A stretch of 46,516 nucleotides of DNA. Source: Chara braunii. Taxonomy: Eukaryota > Streptophyta > Charophyceae > Charales > Characeae. This document shows positions 37,842 through 46,516 of this stretch, one piece after another. Each line of letters opens with the position of its first letter. Position 1 is the first letter of the stretch. The notes beneath the pieces were generated by a model. That model saw only the letters and a list, made by a program, of their open reading frames with translations, did no database searches and had not been told where the DNA came from. Both the position numbers and the translations under genes were made by a program. The DNA lies in contig BFEA01000457.1 of NCBI GenBank assembly GCA_003427395.1, forward strand, positions 761,231 to 807,746. Direction: 5' to 3'.

Positions 37842-39900
37842 ATGTCTACTTCTCATCCTCCACTACCCACGGAGAGCGCTACAACCGAGGAGATCGTCGC
37901 GGCGTAGTCCGCATTCCAGGTCACCGCACAATCAGCGGCTCATGATCAGGCCCATGCGGACACCATGGACCTTCATGTCATCCTTGTAGCAATCCAGGCG
38001 GAACTTAGTACGCTTGGACCATTGCAAGCGCAAATCAATGTGCTTTCCCTTGACGTCAACAGCCTCAAGGGCTCTCCTCACCACTCTCCCCTCCACTCTC
38101 ACACCCCATCCCCTGTCGGCTCACCGACCGGTTCCCCACGACTCTGGCGATACGGACGTGGCGTTTCTTCCTTCCCTGTGGCTCAGGCCCAGCACTCCCA
38201 CTCAGCAGTGGTGAGTGCCGCTGCCGCTCAAACCACCCCGTCTATTGCAGCACCTCCTTTGGCCCCTGCCGCCCCTACAGTCTTTACTGCTGCCGCAGGT
38301 GCTGCGGTCCAAATACCACCATCTGGCCCAGCAGTTTCATCAACCCATACCGGTGCTGCTTCCCAGCTTCCGGCACCGGTCGTGGCATTACGACTCCGCC
38401 CTCTTCTTCCCACCTTCATTCCCCTACCCCCACAGCAGGGTACCACCCAGGCTGAGACTCCTCCTCCCATTGGGAGACCCGCTCCGCCTCCTCCACCTCC
38501 GACCCCGCGCACCCAGCGAATGGCCACTTTACAGACCACCATTGCACAGGCTCAGGCGGAGATCCTGGCCCTGAGACAACCTTACCCTTCACAGGCTGCT
38601 CACCCTTCTTCTTCCTATATCACCTCCTCAACCCCCATCATGCTGGCGCGTTTCCCTCGACCGGCTCCTCAGCCTCTCCCCTCTTACCTAGCCATTCGGG
38701 GACAACTGTTCGCGGTCGTTGCCTCCTCGTTTGCTAGTTCATCCGCCAGCGGCCACGACCCACAACCTTCCCTCGCGTCTGCCCCTGCAGCAACCCCGAC
38801 TTACGCCGTTGCAATGCACTCGCCTCGATCTCTCTCCTCCCCGCCATCAGCACAGTGGACATCCTCATGCGCGCAGCTTGGATATTCCCGAGTATGATGG
38901 CACATCCCGGGTCTCTCACTGGTTGGAGATAGCAACGTGCACACTCTAGCTGGCGACCACCCGTCAGGAGCAGTGGTGCGATGTGCTCGCAACCAAATTG
39001 CGAGGCAGTCTGTCCACTGCGTGGGAGGATCAGTATACCCAGCGCCTCCACGTGGGTGAGTTCCCCACTCTGGCCGACTTCGCGGCCTTCCTTGAGGACC
39101 GCTTCGACGCTCGTCGCGATGCCACCAACTCCTTAGACTGCGTCACCTAGACCAGATGGTCCGGGTCCTCTGTACCGACCGACCTGGAGCATCACATCCG
39201 AGTGTTTCAGGATGCTCGTCTTGTTTGTGACGAGATGTTCCTACCGGAGGTCACACTCACCGACTGGTTCCTCGTCAACCTGCCGACTGACTAGCGCTTA
39301 GAGCTATGGAGGCGATCATCATTCTCTTCCGCGGAGCAGGCATACGAGGCTGCGCGTCAATACCAGAGGATGTGCAGTCGCTTCTCCGTCTCCCCATCCT
39401 CTTCGCAGCCAGCCGCCACCTCCCAGTCTTGCGGTACCACCAGAGGCCGCTCCTCTTTCAAGTTTATTGGTCGTTTTCGTCGCTCGGCTCGACCTAACAT
39501 TCTCTCGACACTACAGTTCTCTCGAGTATCGAGAGGAAGCCTCAGCCGAGCTCGACCCTACAATTGGGGACGCCCCTGAGGACATCGAGCTTCGAGACGT
39601 CATCCAGTACCACTTGGATGACGACACTGTCCCGGTGGCCGAGCGCTTGCAGATGGTCATGTCTACCATGGGTCGTGAACGCAGTCGGGTTGCACAGGCT
39701 GGCGTCGCACACCCACAATTCCTCAGATAGACCTCCCGTAGGGTTTTGTCCCTCCTCGCGGAGCTCTATCCCCTGAGGAGCGTGCCGCCTTTAAGGCTCG
39801 GCGCGGCTGCCTTCGTTGCCGCCTGGATGGACACACCTCCTCACGGTGGCCATACTATTCCGCCCTCAATTGGCATGCTGACATCTCTCGTCAGCGTCGA
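37842..39900 (+). pseudogene. gag: Gag of the chromovirus, frameshifted
   Basis: ATG 37842 opens the frame, with TAG at 37905-37907 in place of a likely Gln. A long P/A/S-rich region to 38897 is unusual in size. A frameshift then gives LDIPEYDGTSRVSHWLEIAT, RGSLSTAWEDQYTQRL and FAAFLEDRFDARRDATNSLD, the retrotransposon gag family signature. Stops at 38947-38949, 39148-39150 and 39292-39294 follow. A zinc knuckle lies at 39808-39849 (CLRCRLDGHTSSRW): the first three ligands are there, but the fourth Cys is Trp. Confidence 0.82.
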
Positions 39901-40339
39901 TCTCAGTCCCCCCCCAGCCCCACTCGGCCAGCCCCACCCAGCTAGCCACGGTGCAATGTACCACTCATGCCTCACACGTAGTCGGTTTCCCGACCACCGA
40001 GTCGCGGTTTGCCCCTTTGACTACCCCACCAGAGGATCCTCAGGACACGACAGATGCAATTCCCTCTACCCCGTCGTCCATCGAGGTACCGTCTGCCTCA
40101 CAGTAGACCGTCGCATCTAGTGCTTTCCCTCCGAGACTTCCGACGCGTCGCGCCATTCGCACAACCCGTTGTAGCGCTCAGCTGGCGATTCTCAATAACG
40201 TTGTGTCATCTCTTCTAGAATTGAGCATTCTTCAGGCTCGTCAGGAGCAACTCACGAGACACGTCAACGTCCTACGTCGTTTTCTCGCTCTGCTTTCTGA
40301 CCCTGATCACACCCTACCCATTATCCCTATTCGCCTAGG

Positions 40340-40862
40340 GACATCTACGAGGGTGTACCGCACTTTATGAGACTCTGGCTCGAAGGGAGATTTCGTTCAC
40401 CCTCGAGTGGTTGAGGAAGCTCGCCTAGCTACCTCTGGGTCTCGCTCTCCTATCTCTGTTACCCTCAGAGATAAGAAGACACAGCGCTTCTTTGATCAGA
40501 TGGTCCCCGACCTCCACTTCTCCCTCACCCTCCAGCCACCTGATAGTACTCAGGCGCCTCGGCGCTACCATTCCTCTGCATACTTCTACGTGCTGGAGAC
40601 TGGGTACAACTTTATCATTGGCACTCCCTGTTCTCGCTGGTTCCGTGACACAGAGGCTGAATGGGCGACCGAGACACTCGTTCTCAAAACGAAGTGTGGT
40701 CAGACCCATCGCGTCCCCTCATTGGAACCACGAGCGACACCCCTCCCGACCGACCTCCCTAGGACCCTCATCCCTCCGGGTCCCACCCCAACATCGCCTT
40801 CACTTCCCCTCGTCAGTTCGCTCACTTTATACGACAGGAAGGCGTCACGTTCTACTCAGTGA
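40340..40862 (+). pseudogene. pol: Aspartic protease of the chromovirus
   Basis: DSGSKGDFVHPRVVEEARL contains the DSG active-site loop, preceded by a TGA in its strand. YNFIIGTPCSRWFRDTEAEW supplies the IIGTP box, which is normally ILG-type. A frameshift near 40790 joins it to the next segment. Confidence 0.82.
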
Positions 40863-42535
40863 ACGTCATGGATCTTCTTTGCTATGATCCACTCTGTCCT
40901 GAGGTTGAGCTCATCTCCCTGGAGCCCGATCCCCTTGACCCTTGCTCCATTTTTGCGGCCCACATCTATACGTTCACCCGTCAGCCTGCAGATACCCCAT
41001 CCACATCCCAGGCCCTTGCGCCGTCGACTGTTGAGTCCACACATACGTCTCGTGCTGACGAAGATATTGAGGAACTCACACGGTTCATGGCAGACTTAGA
41101 GCCCGTCGTTCGCAACCTGATTTGAGAGTACCGCGACGTCTTCCCTTCGTATTTCTCATACAGCGGGATCCCTCCGATGCACGGTGTTGAGCATTCTATC
41201 CAGCTCATGCCTGACTTTCGTGTTCACCATCAGGCACTGTACCGACTCTCGATTCCAAAGGCGACGGAACTCAAGCGTCAGCTTGAGGAGCTCCTTCGAC
41301 TGGGTTTCATGAAACCCAGTAACTCCCCTTGGGGTGCACCTCTCCTCTTTGCCCGCAAAGCGGACGGAACTCTTCGCCTCTGCATCGTTTACCGCGGCCT
41401 TAACCGTTATACGGTTAAGAACAACTATCCCATACCCCGCGCGGATGAGCTGTTTGACCGTCTGGTAGGCAACCGCTTCTTCACGAAGATCGATCTTTGT
41501 AGCGGTTATCACCAGATCCGCGTTGCTGCAGAGGATCAGCCGAAGACCGCCTTCCGGTCGCGCTTCGGCCACTACGAGTTTACATTAATGCCATTCGGCC
41601 TCAATAATACACCCTCCACCTTCCAAACAGCGATGAACGACATTTTCATGGACATCCTTGAAGAATACGTTATCGTATACCTTTACGACATCTTGGTCTA
41701 CAGTCGTACCTTAGAAGATCATATCAGACACCTCTGCGATGTCCTACAACACTTACACAAGCATGACTTCTATGCCAAGCTTAGTAAGTGTCGCTTTGCC
41801 CATCGCAAAGTGGACTTCCTCAGATACCATGTGTCTGACCAGGATCTCCACATGGATGATGCGAAGATCACTGCTATTGCAGAGTGGCCCGTCCCCACAT
41901 CTGTCAAGCAGCTTTGCAGTTTCTTAGGCCTCACCAGCTACTATAGTAATTTTATCCAGGAATACACTAGGTATTCGTACGTCCTTTCCTCCACCCTCCT
42001 CCGTAAGAACCCGCCGTGGTTTTGAACACCCCTCTGCGAGGACGCCTTCCGTGCTCTCAAGAAGGTAGTGACTTGTGCGTCGGTTCTTCGCCTCCCAGAT
42101 TTTGATCGCCCCTTCATCATCACCACTGACGCGTCAGATTTTGCAGTAGGAGCAGTACTTTCTCAGGTGTTTCCCTCTCCTCCTGATTCACCTTATCCCC
42201 ATGTTCCTCCTTTCCCCCCTCCTCCTGCTGACACTGCTTCTTGACTGATGCATATCCTCCCACCACTTCCCTCCACTCACAGTCCCCACATTACTTACTC
42301 CCTGACCATCGCGGAGGATGAGACTATTGAGGATCGTGCTGGGGATTGCGCGATTGCCTTCTACTCCCGTCAGCAACTGCCTGCCGAGATAAACTACACT
42401 GCCGATGAACGTGAGGTTCTCGCAGTAGTTTATGCTACCCGGCATTGGCGTCATTACCTGCACGGGGCGCCCTTCACGGTGCACACGGACAACTCAGTTG
42501 TCCAGGGTTTCCCCTCGACAGGCATGTTGGTGGCG
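40790..42535 (+). pseudogene. pol: Reverse transcriptase and RNase H of the chromovirus
   Basis: One frame from about 40800 to 42538 with TGA at 41123-41125, 42023-42025 (likely a Trp codon) and 42242-42244. RT motifs are LLRLGFMKPSNSPWGAPLLF, FTKIDLCSGYHQIRVA, FGHYEFTLMPFGLNNTPSTF and VYLYDILVYS. The catalytic YxDD is YLYD, so one essential Asp is lost, and CIVYRGLN has Val for the usual Asp. RNase H shows TTDASDFAVGAVLSQ, then AEINYTADEREVLAVVYA and VHTDNSVVQ, after which the frame shifts by one. Confidence 0.88.
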
Positions 42536-43995
42536 TAACTTATTCGAGTTCAGTTTCACCACTCAGCCCATCAAGGGTGAAACGAACCGCGTCGTCGATG
42601 CCTTGTCCCGCCGTCTTGATCACAATCAGGAACCCATCCATCTTGCTGCCATCTCCATCACCATTGTTGATCAGTCAGTGATCGACGCATATCGCACCCA
42701 GTACCGTCACTGCCCAGATTATCGCGTCATCCACATGACACTGCGGAGTGGCAAGACTGTTTCCTCATACTCCCTTGGTGAGAACGGTCTCGTGTACTGG
42801 CATGGCAAATCTGGTCAGTTCGAACCACATATCTGCGTTCCCTCCACCGGACAACTCCGCGTCCAGGCTATAGCAGAGTTCCATGACCAGGCATCTGCCG
42901 GTCACATGGGCTTCCACAAGGGGTTGGCTCGTGTTTGTCGCCTATACGTCTGGCCGGAGTCCAAGGACTTCGTCAAAGCCTACATCCAGGAGTCTCCTAC
43001 CTGTCAGGAGGTGAACAGTGCGAACCACCTTCCGTATAGGTTACTTTAGCCCTTACCCATACCCGATGGTTGTTGGCAGTCCGTCTCGATGGATTTCATT
43101 GGTTCCCTCCGCCCACCCACTGAGCGTGGTCATGATGTTATCTTGGTCGTCGTCGATCGCTTCACGAAGCGTGCACGTTTTGTCGCGTGCCGCTATCGCA
43201 TTAGTGCCTTTGAGGTCGCCGACATCGTCTTCGACCGAGTCGTGAGAGATCACGGCTTACCTGAGAGCATCATCTCTGACCGTGACCCGCGCTTTACCGG
43301 CACATTCTGGCGACGCCTACACGAGATGTACGGATCCCAGCTCCGCTTCTCATCGTCTTACCACCCTCAGACGGATGGTCAGACTGAGGTCACCTATAAA
43401 ATTCTCGGTAATATCCTCCGAAAGTTTGTTAGGGATGACCAGCAGTGAGACTTACACTTAGCCACGTGGGGATTATGTAAAACCACGCTGTTTCGCCAGC
43501 CAAGGGGATGTCGCTCTATTGCGACCTCGGCTACCACCCTCGCATACCCGCGGGCTTCCTACAACCATCGCGGTTGCGGCCAGACACTCGTTGTCCTGCG
43601 CTGAATGACAGGATCGCCCATATGGCAGCGATTATGAAGCGCGCACACGAGAGTCTAGCCGATTCCCATACTCGCATGGCCACACGAGCAAACCGATCAC
43701 GAATGGATCACCGATTTAAAGTCGGTGACGATGTGCTCGTCGACGCACGCCACTTACAGCTCGAAGCAGATACGCTTTGCAAGTTCAGGCGTCATTTCTT
43801 CGGTCCATGCCGCATCCTTCAGGTCGTCGGTTCTGGTACTGCCGCTAGCCCGGTCAGCTTCCGTCTGAAGTTACCTGATTACCTTCGACAGGCTCGCGTA
43901 CATGATGTTTACCACGTCTCCTTGCTATATCCTTATCGCAGACCGTCCGAGCGCTTCGCCGGACGTCCTTATGAGCATAATCCGCCTATCATGGT
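42500..43995 (+). pseudogene. pol: Integrase of the chromovirus
   Basis: After NLFEFSFTTQPIKGETNRVV the frame has the zinc domain: EFHDQASAGHMG, then ESPTCQEV, in which the first Cys of the CxxC pair is Ser. TAG 43047-43049 follows. The core has SVSMDFIGSL, IISDRDPRFTGTFWRRL and HPQTDGQTEVTYKIL, so the D,D35E triad is complete. A stop at 43446-43448 and a frameshift before 43508 precede the C-terminal region (FKVGDDVLVDARHL, then VHDVYHVSLLYPY). Confidence 0.87.
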
Positions 43996-44349
43996 GGACG
44001 GTCACGAGGAGTTCGTCGTTTTCGACATCGTATCTCGTCGAGTTACCGACGATATCCCTCCACACATCGAGTACCTTGTGCTTGGAAGAGTTATTCTGAT
44101 GAGGAGGCAACTTGGGAGCCCCTCGAGCACTTGGAGCACGCCCAGATGATGGTGTGTGCATATGATTGTGCTTGTCGTGCTGAGACATCTGCTCCTACTC
44201 AGTCGATTGACCCTCTTGCTCCTCCTCCTGCTGAGGAGATCATTGAGGACGAGCCCGCTCTCTCTGAGGCCGTCCTTCAGCAGCAGACGGACGCCTCCTC
44301 GCGTCCACAACGCACTCGTCGACGCCCTCGGCGTCTTTACGATTGATAC
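43996..44349 (+). pseudogene. pol: Chromodomain and C-terminal tail of the chromovirus pol
   Basis: GHEEFVVFDIVSRR is followed, after a 1-base shift near 44085, by YSDEEATWEPLEHLEHAQ, the core of a retrotransposon chromodomain that reads histone marks to target integration. The tail ends RPQRTRRRPRRLYD and a stop at 44344-44346. Confidence 0.83.
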
Positions 44350-45338
44350 TCTGATCACCTACTATCACCCTACTGACTCACACCATCAGGTACTGCATCA
44401 TCAACTTCTTCAGGATGTCGGCGTTTTGCGGCTCTACTTCAACATCGACCTCGACTCCTACTTCATCGACATCATCGACCACTTCGACGACTTGAGTCAC
44501 CTTCTCGACTTCAGTCATCTTATCGGCTTCAGCTTCTTTGGACATGACTACTTCACGCCACCACCCTACCCTGTACATTCCCTTGCATCTGTCGCATGAT
44601 GGTTCTCACTTAGATGGGTCTCTTTGAGTTGGGCTCTCCCTTGGTATCGCACAGGCATTGGGACCGTAGCGTTATCTTGGCTTCCTTGCTCCCAGATCTA
44701 GCTCCCTCCTCCCCTAGTTGGTGAGTTGTGTGCAAGTTTCCCTCACCCACTGCTCTCATCACCCTAGTGTCAGCCCTTGCATGCCTTCAGTTAGGCATAT
44801 CTCCACCCTATTCCAGGCTCCCCTTTTTTTGTTTCTTATGGTCGACCCTGCATGGTGTCATTCTTTTGTCGAGCATTACCTACCCTAATGGTCTATCTGT
44901 TAGGGTCCTTGGTTTTGTTTCACTACCACTCTCCCACCTTGAGCTTGATGACCTATCCCACCTTCATATGTGATTGCCCTTAGGAGTTTCGATTCTTAGG
45001 CTGCATTCATCCCCTCTCAGACCATCCCACTCTTAGTGGTTCAGCGACATAACATTATCTTGTGACATATTGCTCTTTTTCCTTTAAGCACTGGCGCAAT
45101 AGCCTCCAGGACTTTTGAATTGTATATTTCTACATTTCATTTCCTGCTGTTAGTTAGGATGTGTATACCAGACATTTGCATTTCATTTGACATTATATAG
45201 CTTAGGCTGCATCGCATTGACTCCGCATGGAGCGTGCTCCGCGTCCTAGATTTCTCAACTTTCTTTTATTGCAGAGTTCGCTACTTTTGCGGATAACGTG
45301 TTTATGGCTCGTAAGATCCATTACAACTATGAGGATCA
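44350..45338 (+). other. Chromovirus 3' region, no gene
   Basis: About 1 kb of C/T-rich to mixed sequence. No polypurine tract could be identified next to the LTR. It may carry the remnant of a second ORF but I see none. Confidence 0.45.
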
Positions 45339-45689
45339 TGCAACGGGCCTCCATTTGCCCTGGTCTACAGCCAGGGCCTATTTGGCTATTTGTCAGTTCG
45401 GCATGAGAGACTAGGTCGTGGCTTGACCCCACCGGCCGTGTGTTGTTCCAAACCTGCCCGGTACCACTATCGGTACCAAGCCAGTCGAGTCCAGTCAATC
45501 AGTCCGTTGTGGGTATACCCAGGTGTTGTCCGTTTTTCATCATTCATCATTTTTGCACTTGTTGGAGTACGTGCGGTGTTGAGTCAGCGTCAGAGATGCG
45601 CTGTCCCTTCCAGCTCCATCTCCACTTCCTCGTTCCTCTACCCCTTCGTCTCCATCATGTCGGATCGCCATCCCGACGGGTCCGGCACA
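45339..45689 (+). repeat. 3' LTR of the chromovirus (351 bp)
   Basis: It starts TGCAACGGGCCTCC and ends CGGCACA. It has an extra CCCAGGTGTTGTCCG relative to the left LTR and many substitutions. Confidence 0.87.
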
Positions 45690-46080
45690 CCGGTGGCGCA
45701 TATGGCAGGAGAGGGCGGTGCCTCTGAAGAGTCTTAGTCGAAGCAGGGATCACGGTCACCATGCTTACCTATGAGAGTACTATACGCAGGCTATGCTGCT
45801 TTGTCCTTTGAGGCTCTTTGCTGCGCTGATAGAAGGGTGTGCGGGTTGAACAGTCCTAAGTAGACGCTCCCAGACCATCTATAAATACAAGCTAAGCGCC
45901 CGCGGTGTGGGCGGTGCGGGCCATGGCCGAAGAAATAAGAAATGTTGTAAATAACCTAACACGGACCAGTCGCATAAATTGAGACAGACTTTAGAAAAAT
46001 AAAAAAATGGATCACATGATAATAAAGAATAGCCTAAAACGGGCTACAAAGTCTGAGTTTAATTCACAAATAAAAAAAAT
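45690..46080. other. Right flank with a candidate TATA box
   Basis: TATAAATA at 45880-45887 in a GC-rich context on the plus strand. No coding frame follows it here. Confidence 0.3.
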
Positions 46081-46149
46081 AATTATAAAAAAAAAGGAGA
46101 AGGTCGAGGAGAGACAGAGACAAACAAAGAGAGAGAGAGAAAGAAAGAA

Positions 46150-46152
<3 letters not shown>

Positions 46153-46184
<32 letters not shown>

Positions 46185-46199
46185 CATAGATAGATAGAC

Positions 46200-46259
<60 letters not shown>

Positions 46260-46265
46260 AGGGGA
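46153..46265. repeat. (GATA)n then (GA)n microsatellite
   Basis: About twenty-three GATA units with two interruptions, then GA dinucleotides. The neighbours 46081-46152 and 46266-46434 are A-rich and show nothing else. Confidence 0.96.
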
Positions 46266-46433
46266 GGGGGGGGAGCAATAAAAAAAACAAAGAAGAAAGG
46301 AAGACGAACACATGTATACAAAGAAGAAAAGTTATATATAAAGATTTTTCGTTCCGTTTCAGTAAGCAAGTGGTAGTGGAATCAACGTTGACTTAAAAAA
46401 ACGCAATAATATTACGTAAAAATTATTTAAGTC

Positions 46434-46434
<1 letters not shown>

Positions 46435-46516
<82 letters not shown>
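46435..46516. repeat. (CT)n microsatellite at the window's right edge
   Basis: Pure CT to the end of the window. Confidence 0.97.

Larger units (their letters stand above)
35288..45689 (+). mobile_element. Chromovirus-type Ty3/Gypsy retrotransposon, about 10.4 kb
   Basis: Short LTRs (35288-35623 and 45339-45689) are followed or preceded by the full set in order: primer binding site, gag, protease, RT, RNase H, integrase, chromodomain. The flanks CCAGT (35283-35287) and CCGGT (45690-45694) look like a 5-bp target duplication with one transition. Frameshifts and stops occur in every gene. The LTRs differ visibly and one has an extra 15 bp, so the insertion is old. Confidence 0.9.

Noticed and set aside
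40425-41572. Minus-strand frames opposite chromovirus pol
   Set aside because: They are shadows of the protease and RT frames on the plus strand.

Overview
The window is transposon-rich nuclear DNA from a plant-lineage eukaryote. I see no intact host gene, no rRNA or tRNA gene, no CRISPR array and no bacterial signature. The evidence is long CT, GA, TG, GATA and GATT microsatellites, an N gap, two Ty3/Gypsy LTR retrotransposons and a hAT-type transposase pseudogene. The hAT domain order, with its long acidic and proline-rich tail, resembles hAT families I associate with the charophyte alga Chara braunii. That organism call is a recollection and not a measurement.

Layout. (1) 1-1198: CT microsatellites interleaved with strong foldback hairpins, then a CCGCC-rich minisatellite. 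(2) 1199-26740: a very large LTR retrotransposon on the minus strand, about 25.5 kb, inserted in that minisatellite. Its LTRs are 1199-6622 and 20836-26740, and they are roughly 90% alike by eye in the stretches I compared. The right-hand LTR is the 5' LTR. A tRNA-Asp-type primer binding site lies at 20811-20831. Reading leftward come a chain of small unknown proteins (types A and B), a gag with a CCHC knuckle, a retropepsin, an atypical reverse transcriptase, RNase H and integrase, then a 4-kb non-coding 3' region. That 3' region holds a tandem array, a foldback and an antisense ORF with its own TATA box. Each LTR also encodes two same-sense proteins, X and Y, which look like distant relatives of A and B, and carries five different tandem-repeat arrays. 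(3) 26741-27430: the rest of the CCGCC minisatellite, then CA and opposing CAAT/ATTG arrays. (4) 27598-33197: a decayed hAT (BED/DUF659/dimerisation) gene on the plus strand with a long low-complexity tail. (5) 33198-35287: non-coding DNA with two short tandem duplications, a TG microsatellite and a 65-N gap. (6) 35288-45689: a plus-strand chromovirus of about 10.4 kb with short LTRs (336 and 351 bp), a tRNA-Met-like primer binding site, gag, protease, RT, RNase H, integrase and chromodomain. (7) 45690-46516: flank ending in GATA and CT microsatellites.

All three coding elements are dead. Each has frameshifts and in-frame stops, and most of the stops can be explained by C-to-T change (CAG to TAG, CGA to TGA, TGG to TAG or TGA). 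Several catalytic residues are also lost.

The part most likely to be undescribed is the accessory-gene system of the giant element: repeated A and B protein genes between the primer binding site and gag, with A-B-like genes duplicated inside the LTRs.
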